Positions 25,871-34,495 of a DNA stretch of 64,000 nucleotides are shown here, in pieces. The stretch is taken from the NCBI GenBank assembly GCA_003258795.1, contig QHMH01000007.1:1-64000 (forward strand). The letters run 5' to 3'. The DNA is from Candidatus Melainabacteria bacterium (lineage in GTDB: Bacteria > Cyanobacteriota > Vampirovibrionia > Gastranaerophilales > Gastranaerophilaceae). The translations under genes were made by a program, and so were the position numbers. The notes below the pieces were generated by a model. That model made no database searches. It saw only the letters and a list, made by a program, of their open reading frames with translations, and was not told the DNA's origin. Within the stretch, counting starts at the first letter, position 1, and every line of letters begins with the position of its first letter.

Positions 25871-26108
25871 AAAAGAAAAACAAGGAGTTGTAGTAAGTAA
25901 TAAAAGTGACAAGACTATCGTAGTTAAGGTTGCATCATACACTCCTCACCCAAAATACAAAAAAATTATTGAATCAAATAAAAATTACAAAGCACACGAT
26001 GAAAACAATGTATGTTCAGAAGGTGATATCGTAAGAATTATTGAATCAAAACCGATATCAAAAGACAAACGTTGGACATTGTCTGAAGTGGTTGAAAAGG
26101 CAAAATAG
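25863..26108 (+). CDS. rpsQ: 30S ribosomal protein S17
   Basis: An 81-residue S17. It contains KQGVVVSNKSDKTIVVKV at the start and HPKYKKIIESNKNYKAHDE, then SEGDIVRIIESKPISKDKRW, the family signature. The start lies inside the end of rpmC with an AGAGGT ribosome-binding site in that gene. It binds the 5' domain of 16S rRNA early in assembly. Confidence 0.97.
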   Translation: MPKKEKQGVVVSNKSDKTIVVKVASYTPHPKYKKIIESNKNYKAHDENNVCSEGDIVRIIESKPISKDKRWTLSEVVEKAK

Positions 26109-26163
26109 GAACATATAAAGTCTTAAAAAGGCTTATGTGTTTGAAGTAAAAAGGAAAAAAGAA

Positions 26164-26532
26164 ATGATACAACAAGAAACCAGATTACAAGTAGCAGATA
26201 ATACAGGCGCAAAAGAACTTTTATGTATCCGTGTAATGGGAAGTTCTAACAAGAAATTCGCAGCAGTAGGTGACGTAATTGTTGCAACAGTAAAAGATGC
26301 TACTCCTAATATGACCGTAAAAAAATCAGAAGTAGTTAGAGCGGTTGTAGTAAGAACAAAAGCCGACATTAAGAGAAACGACGGTTCCGTAATCAGATTT
26401 GACGAAAATGCGGCTGTTATAATTAACAAGGACGGAAATCCGAGAGGAACTCGTGTTTTCGGACCAGTAGCCAGAGAATTAAGAGATAAAAACTTTATGA
26501 AAATAGTTTCTCTTGCTCCTGAAGTTATATAA
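26164..26532 (+). CDS. rplN: 50S ribosomal protein L14
   Basis: A 122-residue L14, exactly the usual length when started at the ATG at 26164 (MIQQETRLQVADNTGAK). The open frame extends nine codons further up, but those residues are atypical. Signatures: ADNTGAKELLCIRVMG and DGSVIRFDENAAVIINKDGN. AAAAGGAAAAAAG precedes the start. Confidence 0.98.
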   Translation: MIQQETRLQVADNTGAKELLCIRVMGSSNKKFAAVGDVIVATVKDATPNMTVKKSEVVRAVVVRTKADIKRNDGSVIRFDENAAVIINKDGNPRGTRVFGPVARELRDKNFMKIVSLAPEVI

Positions 26533-26569
26533 GATACCAAAATACAAAAACAAAAAGGATAATAAGAAA

Positions 26570-26905
26570 ATGGCAGACAGCAAGAAAAGTTTACATGTAA
26601 AAAACGGTGACAGAGTTATCGTTACAGCAGGTAAAGACAAAGGAAAAATCGGAAATATTAAAAAGACCGAACCTTCAAAATCAAAAGTTTATGTTGAAGG
26701 TGCAAACATGGTAACTAAGGCTCAAAAACCTAACGCTATGGCAGGTATTCAAGGTGGTTTAATCAAAGTTGAAGCTGCGTTGGATTCTTCAAATGTTATG
26801 GTTATTTGTCCAAGTTGCGAAAAACCGACAAGGATCAAACACGTTGTCATTGATGGCAAAAAAGTTCGTGTTTGTAAAAAATGTGGTGAACAACTTGATG
26901 TTTAA
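26570..26905 (+). CDS. rplX: 50S ribosomal protein L24
   Basis: A 111-residue L24. I start at 26570 (MADSKKSLHVKNGDRVIV), after AAAAGGATAATAAGAAA; the longer open frame overlaps rplN. A KOW motif (GDRVIVTAGKDKGKIGNIKK) is followed by CPSCEKPTRIKHV...CKKCGEQ, a four-cysteine zinc-ribbon-like C-terminus found in many L24 proteins. It initiates large-subunit assembly. Confidence 0.97.
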   Translation: MADSKKSLHVKNGDRVIVTAGKDKGKIGNIKKTEPSKSKVYVEGANMVTKAQKPNAMAGIQGGLIKVEAALDSSNVMVICPSCEKPTRIKHVVIDGKKVRVCKKCGEQLDV

Positions 26906-26934
26906 TTAACATCTGATGAAAAAGGAAAAGAAAA

Positions 26935-27486
26935 ATGACAACAAAAACTGAAAGTTTAAAAAAGAAATACGAAAACGAAGTAAAAAAAGCACTTAAAGAA
27001 AAATTTGGTTACACTAATGACCATAAAATTCCAAAATTACACAAGATAGTTTTGAATATGGGTGTTGGTGAAGCATCTCACAATGCTAAGACAGCTGAAG
27101 CAATTGAAAGACAAATGACAGCTATTGCTGGTCAAAAATGTATTGTTACAAAAGCAAAAAAATCAATTGCATCTTTCAAATTGAGAGAAGGAATGCCTGT
27201 TGGAGCAATGGTTACATTAAGAGGAGAAAGAATGTATGACTTTTTGCAAAAGGTTATATGTGTTGTTCTTCCTCGTATTCGTGACTTTAGAGGTATAAGT
27301 TCAAAAAGTTTTGATGGAAGAGGGAATTATACTCTTGGGTTGAAAGAACAAACATTGTTCCCTGAAATTAAATATGACGAAGTTGATTTAGTTAAAGGTA
27401 TGAACATTTCAATTATTACTACAGCAGAAACTGATGAAGAAGCAAGAGCATTGCTTGCTGAATTGGGAATGCCATTCAAAAAATAA
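26935..27486 (+). CDS. rplE: 50S ribosomal protein L5
   Basis: A 183-residue L5. Signatures: HKIVLNMGVGEASHNAKT near residues 36-53, GQKCIVTKAKKSIASFKLREG, and FRGISSKSFDGRGNYTLG. It anchors 5S rRNA and contacts P-site tRNA. AAAGGAAAAGAAAA precedes the ATG. It lies directly before rpsN. Confidence 0.98.
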   Translation: MTTKTESLKKKYENEVKKALKEKFGYTNDHKIPKLHKIVLNMGVGEASHNAKTAEAIERQMTAIAGQKCIVTKAKKSIASFKLREGMPVGAMVTLRGERMYDFLQKVICVVLPRIRDFRGISSKSFDGRGNYTLGLKEQTLFPEIKYDEVDLVKGMNISIITTAETDEEARALLAELGMPFKK

Positions 27487-27524
27487 GATAAACATAATTA
27501 AGAAAAAAGAAAAAGGAGAATATC

Positions 27525-27731
27525 GTGGCTAAAAAAGCGATGATGAACAAAGAAGAAAGAAGAACCATACTTGCAGCAAAGGGTAAATACCCTAAAGTAA
27601 GATTGCATAACAGATGCAGTATTTGTGGACGTCCTCACGGATATCACAGAGATTTTGGTTTATGCAGAATTTGCTTGAGAAAAATGGCTCACCAAGGACT
27701 TTTGCCTGGTGTTACTAAAGCAAGTTGGTAA
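27525..27731 (+). CDS. rpsN: 30S ribosomal protein S14, zinc-binding type
   Basis: A 68-residue S14 beginning at GTG after AAAGGAGAATATC. Two CxxC pairs (CSIC at 32-35 and CRIC at 48-51 within FGLCRICLRKMAHQG) bind a zinc ion, marking the short 'type Z' form rather than the roughly 100-residue zinc-free form. It is a few residues longer than the usual 61. It ends LLPGVTKASW, as expected. Confidence 0.97.
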   Translation: MAKKAMMNKEERRTILAAKGKYPKVRLHNRCSICGRPHGYHRDFGLCRICLRKMAHQGLLPGVTKASW

Positions 27732-27738
27732 GATATAT

Positions 27739-27774
27739 TTTTGTGATATTCACAAAATTTGTGTGTACTATACT
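27739..27774 (+). promoter_or_regulatory. Inverted repeat and possible internal promoter before rpsH
   Basis: TTTTGTGA-TAT-TCACAAAA at 27739-27757 is a perfect 8-base inverted repeat. TATACT at 27769-27774 could be a -10 box. A second small hairpin (CCTGA...TCAGG) follows near 27776-27789. The gap between rpsN and rpsH is 96 bases, longer than most here, so an internal start site is possible. A transcription factor cannot be named from this sequence. Confidence 0.35.
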
Positions 27775-27827
27775 GCCTGAAAGTTCAGGTAAGTAGCAAC
27801 CGAACGAATGTTCAAAAGGAAGAAAAA

Positions 27828-28223
27828 ATGAATACAGATCCGATAGCAGATATGCTTACGAGAATTAGAAACTCTAACATGGTTTCTCACAAATCGGTTG
27901 AAATGCCGAGCTCAAAATTGAAAGTAGAACTTGCTAAATTGTTAAAAGAAGAAGGTTACATTGTTGATTATTCAACAAGACAAGACGGTAAATTTACTTA
28001 TTTGTCAATTGAATTGAAGTATGATGAACACAAAAAACCTGTTATTGCAAACTTACAAAGAGTTTCAAGACCAGGGTTGAGAAATTATTCTAAATGTAAA
28101 CACTTGCCTCAAGTTTTTGGCGGCTTAGGTGTTGCTGTTATTTCAACAAGCAAAGGCCTTATGTCTGACAGAAAAGCAAGAAAAGAAAACTTGGGTGGCG
28201 AAGTTCTTTGCTACATTTGGTAG
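27828..28223 (+). CDS. rpsH: 30S ribosomal protein S8
   Basis: A 131-residue S8. The ATG at 27828 (MNTDPIADMLTRIRNSNMVSH) matches the family start and follows AAAAGGAAG; the longer open frame includes non-family residues. The ending STSKGLMSDRKARKENLGGE is the S8 signature. S8 binds the central domain of 16S rRNA and in some bacteria represses the spc operon. Confidence 0.98.
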   Translation: MNTDPIADMLTRIRNSNMVSHKSVEMPSSKLKVELAKLLKEEGYIVDYSTRQDGKFTYLSIELKYDEHKKPVIANLQRVSRPGLRNYSKCKHLPQVFGGLGVAVISTSKGLMSDRKARKENLGGEVLCYIW

Positions 28224-28281
28224 ATTGATTTTATTGTAACGGGTTTAATTGACAGAAAAGCCCGAGAAAAAGGAGATAATT

Positions 28282-28821
28282 ATGTCAAGAATAGGTAAAT
28301 TACCGATTGAAATTCCACAAGGTGTGGAAGTTACAGTTAACGGAAATACGGTAACTGCAAAAGGACCTTTGGGTGTTGAGACAGTTGAAGTAAGAGACGA
28401 AATTCACGTTAATGTTGAAGATAATCATGTTGTATTAACAAGATCTAATGAAGAAAGAAAGACAAGAGCTTTGCATGGTCTTTCAAGAACTCTTGTTGCA
28501 AATGCAATTAAAGGTGTAAAAGACGGTTTCGAAAAGAAATTGGAAATCCAAGGGGTTGGTTACCGTGCAGCTATGCAAGGAACTACTTTGAACATGGCAT
28601 TGGGATATTCTCACCCAATCGATATCGTTCCTCCTACTGGGATTACAATTTCAGTTGAAGCAAACACTAAAATTACTGTAAAAGGAACTAACAAACAGTT
28701 AGTTGGTGATGTTGCGGCTAAAATTCGTTCTAAACGTCCTCCTGAAGTTTACAAAGGCAAAGGTATAAGATACGAAGGCGAATTTGTAAGACGTAAAGCA
28801 GGTAAAACAGGTAAGAAATAA
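28282..28821 (+). CDS. rplF: 50S ribosomal protein L6
   Basis: A 179-residue L6 started at 28282 (MSRIGKLPIEIPQGVEV) after AAAAGGAGATAATT. The second repeat carries GVGYRAAMQGTTLNMALGYSHP and the conserved end RSKRPPEVYKGKGIRYEGE. It contacts the sarcin-ricin loop region. The 68-base gap to rplR contains a small hairpin (CTTAC...GTAAG). Confidence 0.98.
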   Translation: MSRIGKLPIEIPQGVEVTVNGNTVTAKGPLGVETVEVRDEIHVNVEDNHVVLTRSNEERKTRALHGLSRTLVANAIKGVKDGFEKKLEIQGVGYRAAMQGTTLNMALGYSHPIDIVPPTGITISVEANTKITVKGTNKQLVGDVAAKIRSKRPPEVYKGKGIRYEGEFVRRKAGKTGKK

Positions 28822-28889
28822 TAAATAAGCCCTTATGAACTCTTACTACTCCGTAAGTCGGGTTCGGGTGAATTAAAAAGGAGAAAAAA

Positions 28890-29258
28890 ATGATTAAATC
28901 TGAAAATAGAAAAGCAAAAGTTCAAAAGAGACACGAAAAAATCAGACTTAAAGTTAAAGGGACAGCAGAATGTCCAAGGTTGGCAGTTTACAGAAGTTTG
29001 AAACATATTTCTGCACAAATTATCAATGATGAAGCTGGAGTTACATTGGCATCTTCTTCAAGCATGGATAAGGACTTGAGAGAAAAACTTCCTCATGGTG
29101 GAAATATTGAAGCTGCTAAAATAGTTGGCGAAACTCTTGCAAAGAAAGCTTTAAAAGCTGGTATTAAAGACGTTGTATTTGACAGAGGCGGATTCTTGTA
29201 TCACGGTAGAATTGAAGCCCTTGCAGATGCAGCAAGAGAAGCTGGTTTAAATTTCTAA
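28890..29258 (+). CDS. rplR: 50S ribosomal protein L18
   Basis: A 122-residue L18. Signatures: KAKVQKRHEKIRLKVKG, RLAVYRSLKHISAQIINDE, and the ending FDRGGFLYHGRIEALADAAR. It binds 5S rRNA. It is the last gene of the cluster: the usual followers rpsE, rpmD, rplO and secY do not come next. Instead tRNA-Lys begins 78 bases later. Confidence 0.98.
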   Translation: MIKSENRKAKVQKRHEKIRLKVKGTAECPRLAVYRSLKHISAQIINDEAGVTLASSSSMDKDLREKLPHGGNIEAAKIVGETLAKKALKAGIKDVVFDRGGFLYHGRIEALADAAREAGLNF

Positions 29259-29266
29259 AAAACAAG

Positions 29267-29295
29267 TTGACTAAAAATTTTGTTTTTGTTAGACT
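29267..29295 (+). promoter_or_regulatory. Possible promoter of tRNA-Lys
   Basis: TTGACT at 29267-29272, a 17-base spacer and TAGACT at 29290-29295, 42 bases before the tRNA. Both boxes deviate from consensus and the leader would be long, so a closer start using TAAAAT near 29330 remains possible. Confidence 0.4.
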
Positions 29296-29336
29296 TTAAA
29301 TACAAATTAAATATTTTTGTAAATTTTGTAAAATTT

Positions 29337-29409
29337 GCGCTTGTAGCTCAGCAGGTAGAGCACTCCCCTTTTAAGGGATAGGTCGCGCGTTCGAATCGCG
29401 CCAAGCGCA
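29337..29409 (+). tRNA. tRNA-Lys (TTT)
   Basis: Acceptor strands GCGCTTG and CAAGCGC pair perfectly; the D arm has AGCTCAGCAGGTAGAGC. The anticodon loop CTTTTAA gives anticodon TTT, and the T arm is CGCGCGTTCGAATCGCGCC. The discriminator is A and CCA is not encoded. It follows rplR where rpsE would be expected. Confidence 0.97.
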
Positions 29410-29506
29410 AATTTTACTTTTATTTATCCTCAAATTCGCTCGGGTATTCCATGTTTTTATATTTATTGTATAATACTGTTTAAGTAAGAGGTTAAGGATA
29501 AATAAA

Positions 29507-31429
29507 ATGAAAATAATCGAGGAAAAAAATAATCTGGCAAGAATAACATTTGATCCAGATCAAGAAAGACTTTTTTTATCAAGCTTTGTTACAGTAAGTG
29601 ATGAAATGCAAATGTTTATTGGACAGATTATTAACCTTGAGGCAAGAGGGGAAAAACATTTTGCAATATTAAAGTTGCTTTTTACTTTTGATGATAAAGG
29701 TGTAATTTCTGCATACAATGGTGCACTTCCATCTTTAAATTCAAAACTTGAAATGGTTAAATCTGCAGAGTTATTACAACTCTTGAAATCTCCAGATTCG
29801 TTATATTTTGGAGAAATTCCTCAAGAGCAAACCTCTTTTTCCCTTGATACAAAATTTTTGAATGATAAAGTTTTAGTTTGCGTTGAAAACGATGAAGAAA
29901 AAACTTTATTTACAGAAAGTTTTTTAGCACAACTTAATGAAAAAAATCAAAAAAATGTTATATTTGATTTGAAAGGAAACCTTGAAGCTCCACATAAATT
30001 GGTGGCTGGTAAAGATTTTAAACTTCCACTAAATTACGATACAATAAATTTCATATATGAAAAGGGGCTTGAAGATGCATCAGGAGAAACGAAAGCTCTT
30101 ATACAGGAAGTTTTTTTGGAAGTTCAAAACTATGTTAAAACAGTCCCAGAAAAATTTATTCCATTTGAAAATTTCAAGTCTGTTGTAGATGCTCAATATG
30201 AAGAATCAAACATTTCAGAACTTGTATTATTGAAAAATAAATTGCTGAAATTCTATGAACAAGGGGTTTTTGCTCAAGTTGAACAAGATTTCCAAGCTTT
30301 GCATGATGCTCTTTTGCAATATAATTCGATTGTCATAGATATTTCTTCATTTGATGGTGTTTTGCAAAGAGAATTTATTGCATACTCTTATGAGGCTATG
30401 ACATCACTTAATGTTGATGTTTATTGTTTTACAGAAATTCTTGATGACAATACTGATAAAAAGTTGTTAAAACAAATTTTCACTGCGGAAAATGTTAAAA
30501 CAATTTTAATAGCGCCTTATAAATATAAATATTTAAAGGAAGTGAAACAATTATCTAAAAATTTAATATTATTTTCACCAATTCAAAAGCAAGATGATTT
30601 TGCAGGATACAATGTTTTTTTAAGTAAATTAAATCACAAAGAATGTATTGTTTATGGTAATGCAACTCATTTTATACCATTTATATGTTTAATGAAAGAG
30701 TTACCTGAAACTGTTGCTCAAGAGGTTGTAGACGTTCCTGAAAATGTTTCAAATGAAGCAAAACAGTTAGAGGAAATTGTTGAGCCATTGACAGAAAATG
30801 ATTTAATTCAAAGTGATGAAGTGAAAATGGTAGAAGAACAACCTACTAATGATATGCCTGAAGAAACATTGCAAAATGATGTAATTGTAGAAGATGAAAT
30901 ATCAGATGATAGTGAAAACGTACAAGAACCTACTGCGACAATAATAGATGAAAGTGTAGATGAACAAATAAAAAAAGATGTTGATGAAATTCTTACAGTT
31001 CCGGCATCATCAGTGGGAAATAGCGATGAAAGTACCCTTACTGATGCTGATTTAGATTTCATAGAAGAAGGTTTTCAACAACAAGTTGAAAATATAGAAG
31101 AGCAACCTCAAAAAGAATTACAAGAGGATTTACCTTCTATGCCTTTGGATGAAGAAATGCCAGTTCAAGTGGAACAAAGCGAACCAATGGATCCGATAGA
31201 ACCAAGTTTTTCTGAAACTCCGATAGTTCCCGTATACCCAGCTGAAACAGAGAAGATGGCTGAATCTGATGTTTTGGCACAAGGTGATGTTGTTGTTCAT
31301 GAAAAATACGGTAGGGGTGTTATAGAAAAATTGATTTCTTATGGTGAAAAAACTCTCTGCTCTATTAGTTTTGACAATTCCGGAAAAAAACTTTTAGACC
31401 CAACGGTAACACAATTAAAGAAGATGTAA
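29507..31429 (+). CDS. HerA-barrel-like protein with acidic linker and C-terminal Tudor-like domain
   Basis: A 640-residue protein I cannot assign to a named family. The first 100 residues form a beta-rich segment resembling HAS-barrel starts of HerA-type ATPases (GQIINLEARGEKHFAILKLL). The middle (about 130-400) has an alpha/beta pattern like a P-loop domain, but no Walker A is visible. Residues about 400-590 are a Glu/Asp/Gln/Pro-rich linker. The last 50 (GDVVVHEKYGRGVIEKL...) match the small barrel at the C-terminus of PcrA/UvrD-type helicases, which binds RNA polymerase. TATAAT at 29468-29473 and AAGGAT before the ATG support expression. It is followed after four bases by the HD phosphodiesterase gene. 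Confidence 0.6.
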   Translation: MKIIEEKNNLARITFDPDQERLFLSSFVTVSDEMQMFIGQIINLEARGEKHFAILKLLFTFDDKGVISAYNGALPSLNSKLEMVKSAELLQLLKSPDSLYFGEIPQEQTSFSLDTKFLNDKVLVCVENDEEKTLFTESFLAQLNEKNQKNVIFDLKGNLEAPHKLVAGKDFKLPLNYDTINFIYEKGLEDASGETKALIQEVFLEVQNYVKTVPEKFIPFENFKSVVDAQYEESNISELVLLKNKLLKFYEQGVFAQVEQDFQALHDALLQYNSIVIDISSFDGVLQREFIAYSYEAMTSLNVDVYCFTEILDDNTDKKLLKQIFTAENVKTILIAPYKYKYLKEVKQLSKNLILFSPIQKQDDFAGYNVFLSKLNHKECIVYGNATHFIPFICLMKELPETVAQEVVDVPENVSNEAKQLEEIVEPLTENDLIQSDEVKMVEEQPTNDMPEETLQNDVIVEDEISDDSENVQEPTATIIDESVDEQIKKDVDEILTVPASSVGNSDESTLTDADLDFIEEGFQQQVENIEEQPQKELQEDLPSMPLDEEMPVQVEQSEPMDPIEPSFSETPIVPVYPAETEKMAESDVLAQGDVVVHEKYGRGVIEKLISYGEKTLCSISFDNSGKKLLDPTVTQLKKM

Positions 31430-31433
31430 GATT

Positions 31434-33635
31434 ATGAATATAAAACATTTTAGTACAAATGACATTACAGAATTTTTCTCATCGTCAAAACTCCTATATT
31501 TACTATCATTTTTTCTTTTTGTTGTTTTGATGAGTGGAATTGTGTCTTCACAAAACTTCTTTTTCAAAAGTATTGTTGAAAATGGTATAAGCAAAAAAGA
31601 TATCATTGCTCAAAAAACAATAACGGTGATTGATACAGACAAGACAGAACAAAGGAAAAAAGAAGTTGCACAAAAAGTTGAACCCATTCTTACTCCAACT
31701 GAAGATACGTTTATTAAGGATAGTTTGACAACACTTTTTAATTCGATTATTCAATTACGAAAAAAAGATGCGGATTTAGATACCAAAAAGGATGAATTGG
31801 GTATATTACTTGATATATCAAGTCCGTCAATTAAAGCTTTTGTAATCGATTATTTATTAAAAACAGATGAAAAGAATATTCAACAGGTTTTTGATAAAAC
31901 TTCGCTAACGTTGACAAATATTTTGAGTGTTGGAGTTACAGAAACAGACGCTGACCATTTGGATAAAATTATAAATAAGAATTTAAGTTCTAACATTTCA
32001 AAACCGCAAGCTACGGTTATAAGATCTTTGTTGGAACAGGTTGTAGTTCCGAACTTGGTTGTTAATGAATATGCAACAGATATTGCAAAGAGAAATGCAC
32101 AGGCATTGGTTAAACCGTACGAAGTAACATTTGAAAGAGGAGATAAAATCCTTTTTGAAGGTGAACCTGTAACTAAATTGAAGAAAGCTGCTTTAGTAAA
32201 GGCTGGATATAATGTTATAGATGTTAATTATAAAGGTTATGGAATTGTATTTGTTTTGGTTGGACTTTGTACTTTAGCATTTTTAAACTATTTAAGAACA
32301 TTTGAAAAAGCTTATCTTAATCCAGAATATTTGATTATAACGGCAGTGTTGATATTGTCTGTAAGTATAATTTCAGCATTTATTCCACCAGCTTTCCCAG
32401 CGTACATTTTACCATTCCCAGCACTTATAATGCTCCTTACAATATTTACAAATCCAAGAGTAGCATTTGTTTCTTCAACATTTCTGTTAATTATTTTATC
32501 TATCGTGATGGAATATAATTTAGACTTGGTATGTGCTTTTGTTTTGATAAATTTTATTTCTATGGAAGCAATAGCAAGAATAAAATTTTCAAGACGTTTT
32601 GATTTGATAAAAATTGGTATTCAAATAGGACTTTTGTCAGCAGCAATAGTTTGCACGATACATTTAATTGAAAAGTGTCTTATAGAAGTAAGCAATATGC
32701 TTATTCTAACAGATTGTATTTACGTTATGTTAAATGGCGTATTAAGTGGGGTTATTGTTTTAGGTTTGTTACCAGTTTTGGAAAATTCGTTTAAAATAAT
32801 CACACCTTATGGGCTTGCTGAGCTTGCAGACCACAATCAACCACTCTTGAAGAGATTACAATTTGAAGCTCCTGGAACATATCACCATTCGCTTATGGTA
32901 TCAAATTTGTGTGAAGCGGCAGCGGAAGCTGTTGGTGGAAATCCAATTTTAGCAAGAGTTGGAGCTTTTTATCATGATATTGGCAAACTTAAAAGACCGC
33001 TTTTCTTTGTTGAAAATCAATCTTATTTTGGTATTGAAAATCCGCACACAAAGTTAAATCCAAGATTGAGCAAAATGGTTATTACAGCTCACCCTAAAGA
33101 TGGTGTAGAATTGGCTAAGGAATATGGATTACCATCAATAATTTCAAACTTTATTCTTCAGCACCACGGAGAAGGTTTAGCAAGTTATTTCTACAATCAA
33201 GCCGTATCTGAAGAAGGTATCGAAAATGTAAAAAAAGAACAGTTTAGATACACAGGTCCAAAACCAAATATGAAGGAAACGGCAATTCTAATGCTTGCGG
33301 ATGCCGTTGAATCTGCTGTTCGTTCACTTAAAACACCTACAAATGAAGAAATCGAAAATATTATTGATAAAATCATTACAGAAAGATTAAACGATGGGCA
33401 ACTTTCAGATAGTCCCCTAACGTTGAAAGACTTAAAAATTATAGCAACAACATTCAATAGAATTTTGAGAGGAATGCAACATAATAGAATTAAGTATCAT
33501 GAAGACATTGTACATGAACTTGATAAGAATAAAATTAGTTTTCCGCAAAAGGTTATAGATACGGAATTAGATGATAAAATCAAACAATTGGAACAGATAA
33601 GCAAACCTAAAGAAATCGAAGATGACAAGGATTAA
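31434..33635 (+). CDS. pgpH: 7TM-HD phosphodiesterase (PgpH/YqfF family)
   Basis: A 733-residue membrane protein. One helix near residues 20-40 is followed by an extracytoplasmic 7TMR-HDED domain (about 45-260), seven membrane helices (about 265-460) and a cytoplasmic HD domain with GTYHHSLMVSNL, AFYHDIGKLKRP and AHPKDGVELA motifs giving the metal-binding histidines and aspartate. In Firmicutes PgpH hydrolyses cyclic di-AMP; the same activity here is inferred. It overlaps ybeY by 14 bases, as is common for this gene pair in many bacteria. Confidence 0.9.
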   Translation: MNIKHFSTNDITEFFSSSKLLYLLSFFLFVVLMSGIVSSQNFFFKSIVENGISKKDIIAQKTITVIDTDKTEQRKKEVAQKVEPILTPTEDTFIKDSLTTLFNSIIQLRKKDADLDTKKDELGILLDISSPSIKAFVIDYLLKTDEKNIQQVFDKTSLTLTNILSVGVTETDADHLDKIINKNLSSNISKPQATVIRSLLEQVVVPNLVVNEYATDIAKRNAQALVKPYEVTFERGDKILFEGEPVTKLKKAALVKAGYNVIDVNYKGYGIVFVLVGLCTLAFLNYLRTFEKAYLNPEYLIITAVLILSVSIISAFIPPAFPAYILPFPALIMLLTIFTNPRVAFVSSTFLLIILSIVMEYNLDLVCAFVLINFISMEAIARIKFSRRFDLIKIGIQIGLLSAAIVCTIHLIEKCLIEVSNMLILTDCIYVMLNGVLSGVIVLGLLPVLENSFKIITPYGLAELADHNQPLLKRLQFEAPGTYHHSLMVSNLCEAAAEAVGGNPILARVGAFYHDIGKLKRPLFFVENQSYFGIENPHTKLNPRLSKMVITAHPKDGVELAKEYGLPSIISNFILQHHGEGLASYFYNQAVSEEGIENVKKEQFRYTGPKPNMKETAILMLADAVESAVRSLKTPTNEEIENIIDKIITERLNDGQLSDSPLTLKDLKIIATTFNRILRGMQHNRIKYHEDIVHELDKNKISFPQKVIDTELDDKIKQLEQISKPKEIEDDKD

Positions 33636-34140
33636 CATTTTTTCGGAAAATATTCATAAAACTCTTGTTATTAACGAGAGAAAGTTTTTAACGTATGCCA
33701 AAAAGATTTTTAGGTATTATTCTCAATGTGAATTTTTCAATAAATCAGCAGTGGCTGGTTTTGAGTATAACTGTATATCTTTTGATATATTATATTGTGA
33801 CAATGAAAAAACGCATGAAATAAACAAAGAATACCGAAATAAGGATTATATTGCCGATATTATAACATTTTCTATCTTTGCAGACAGTGAGGAGAAATTT
33901 ATTTTTGATAAAGAGATAAATCTCGGGGAGTTTATGATATCTCTTGATAAGGTAAAAGAAAACTCAGAGAAAAATAATACGACTTTTGATTATGAATTAT
34001 GTTTTTTAATTAGCCATGGCATAATGCATCTTTTGGGGTTTGACCATCAGAGCGAGGAAGATTATAATTTTGTTGTAGGCGCACAAAAAGAAGCATTGGA
34101 AAGCTTAAAGATAAAGCGAGTTAGAGATGACAAAGTATAA
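33622..34140 (+). CDS. ybeY: Endoribonuclease YbeY (rRNA maturation factor)
   Basis: A 172-residue YbeY. The zinc site HGIMHLLGFDHQ (H-x3-H-x5-H) lies near residues 132-143, and NKEYRNKDYIADIITF is the upstream family motif (usual form NxxYRxxDxPTDVLSF; here P and V-L are replaced by I-A and I-I). It acts in 16S rRNA 3'-end processing and ribosome quality control. Overlaps with both neighbours (14 bases each) indicate a translationally coupled set with pgpH and dgkA. Confidence 0.93.
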   Translation: MTRINIFSENIHKTLVINERKFLTYAKKIFRYYSQCEFFNKSAVAGFEYNCISFDILYCDNEKTHEINKEYRNKDYIADIITFSIFADSEEKFIFDKEINLGEFMISLDKVKENSEKNNTTFDYELCFLISHGIMHLLGFDHQSEEDYNFVVGAQKEALESLKIKRVRDDKV

Positions 34141-34495
34141 ATCAGGCGGTTTTAAGGCATCATTTTATTTTGCTCTTAAGGGATTGCGAGTTATTTTTAA
34201 AAGTGAAAAAAACTTCAGAATTCATTGTTTTTTTGCATTTTTAGTTTTTTGTGCAGGTGTGATGTGTAATTTTTCTGCAATTGAGCTATGCATACTGATT
34301 TTAACTTCATCACTGGTTCTTGTTTGTGAAATGGTAAATTCGGCACTTGAATATGCCCTTGATGCAACATTTAAAAATAAATATTCTCAACTTGTGGGAT
34401 TTGCAAAAGATATTGCAGCAGGAATGGTTTTATTCTCTGCTGCAATAAGTGTTTTGATTGGAATATTATTATTTTCTGCAAAATTTTTAAATTAG
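34127..34495 (+). CDS. dgkA: Undecaprenol/diacylglycerol kinase
   Basis: A 122-residue, three-helix membrane kinase. The signature EMVNSALEYALD near 66-77 carries the catalytic glutamate and asparagine, and KDIAAGMVLFSA near 93-104 follows. In organisms with the ybeY-dgkA pairing it usually phosphorylates undecaprenol for cell-wall lipid recycling; the substrate here is inferred. It overlaps ybeY by 14 bases and converges with gdhA, sharing nine bases at the stop codons. Confidence 0.92.
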   Translation: MTKYKSGGFKASFYFALKGLRVIFKSEKNFRIHCFFAFLVFCAGVMCNFSAIELCILILTSSLVLVCEMVNSALEYALDATFKNKYSQLVGFAKDIAAGMVLFSAAISVLIGILLFSAKFLN

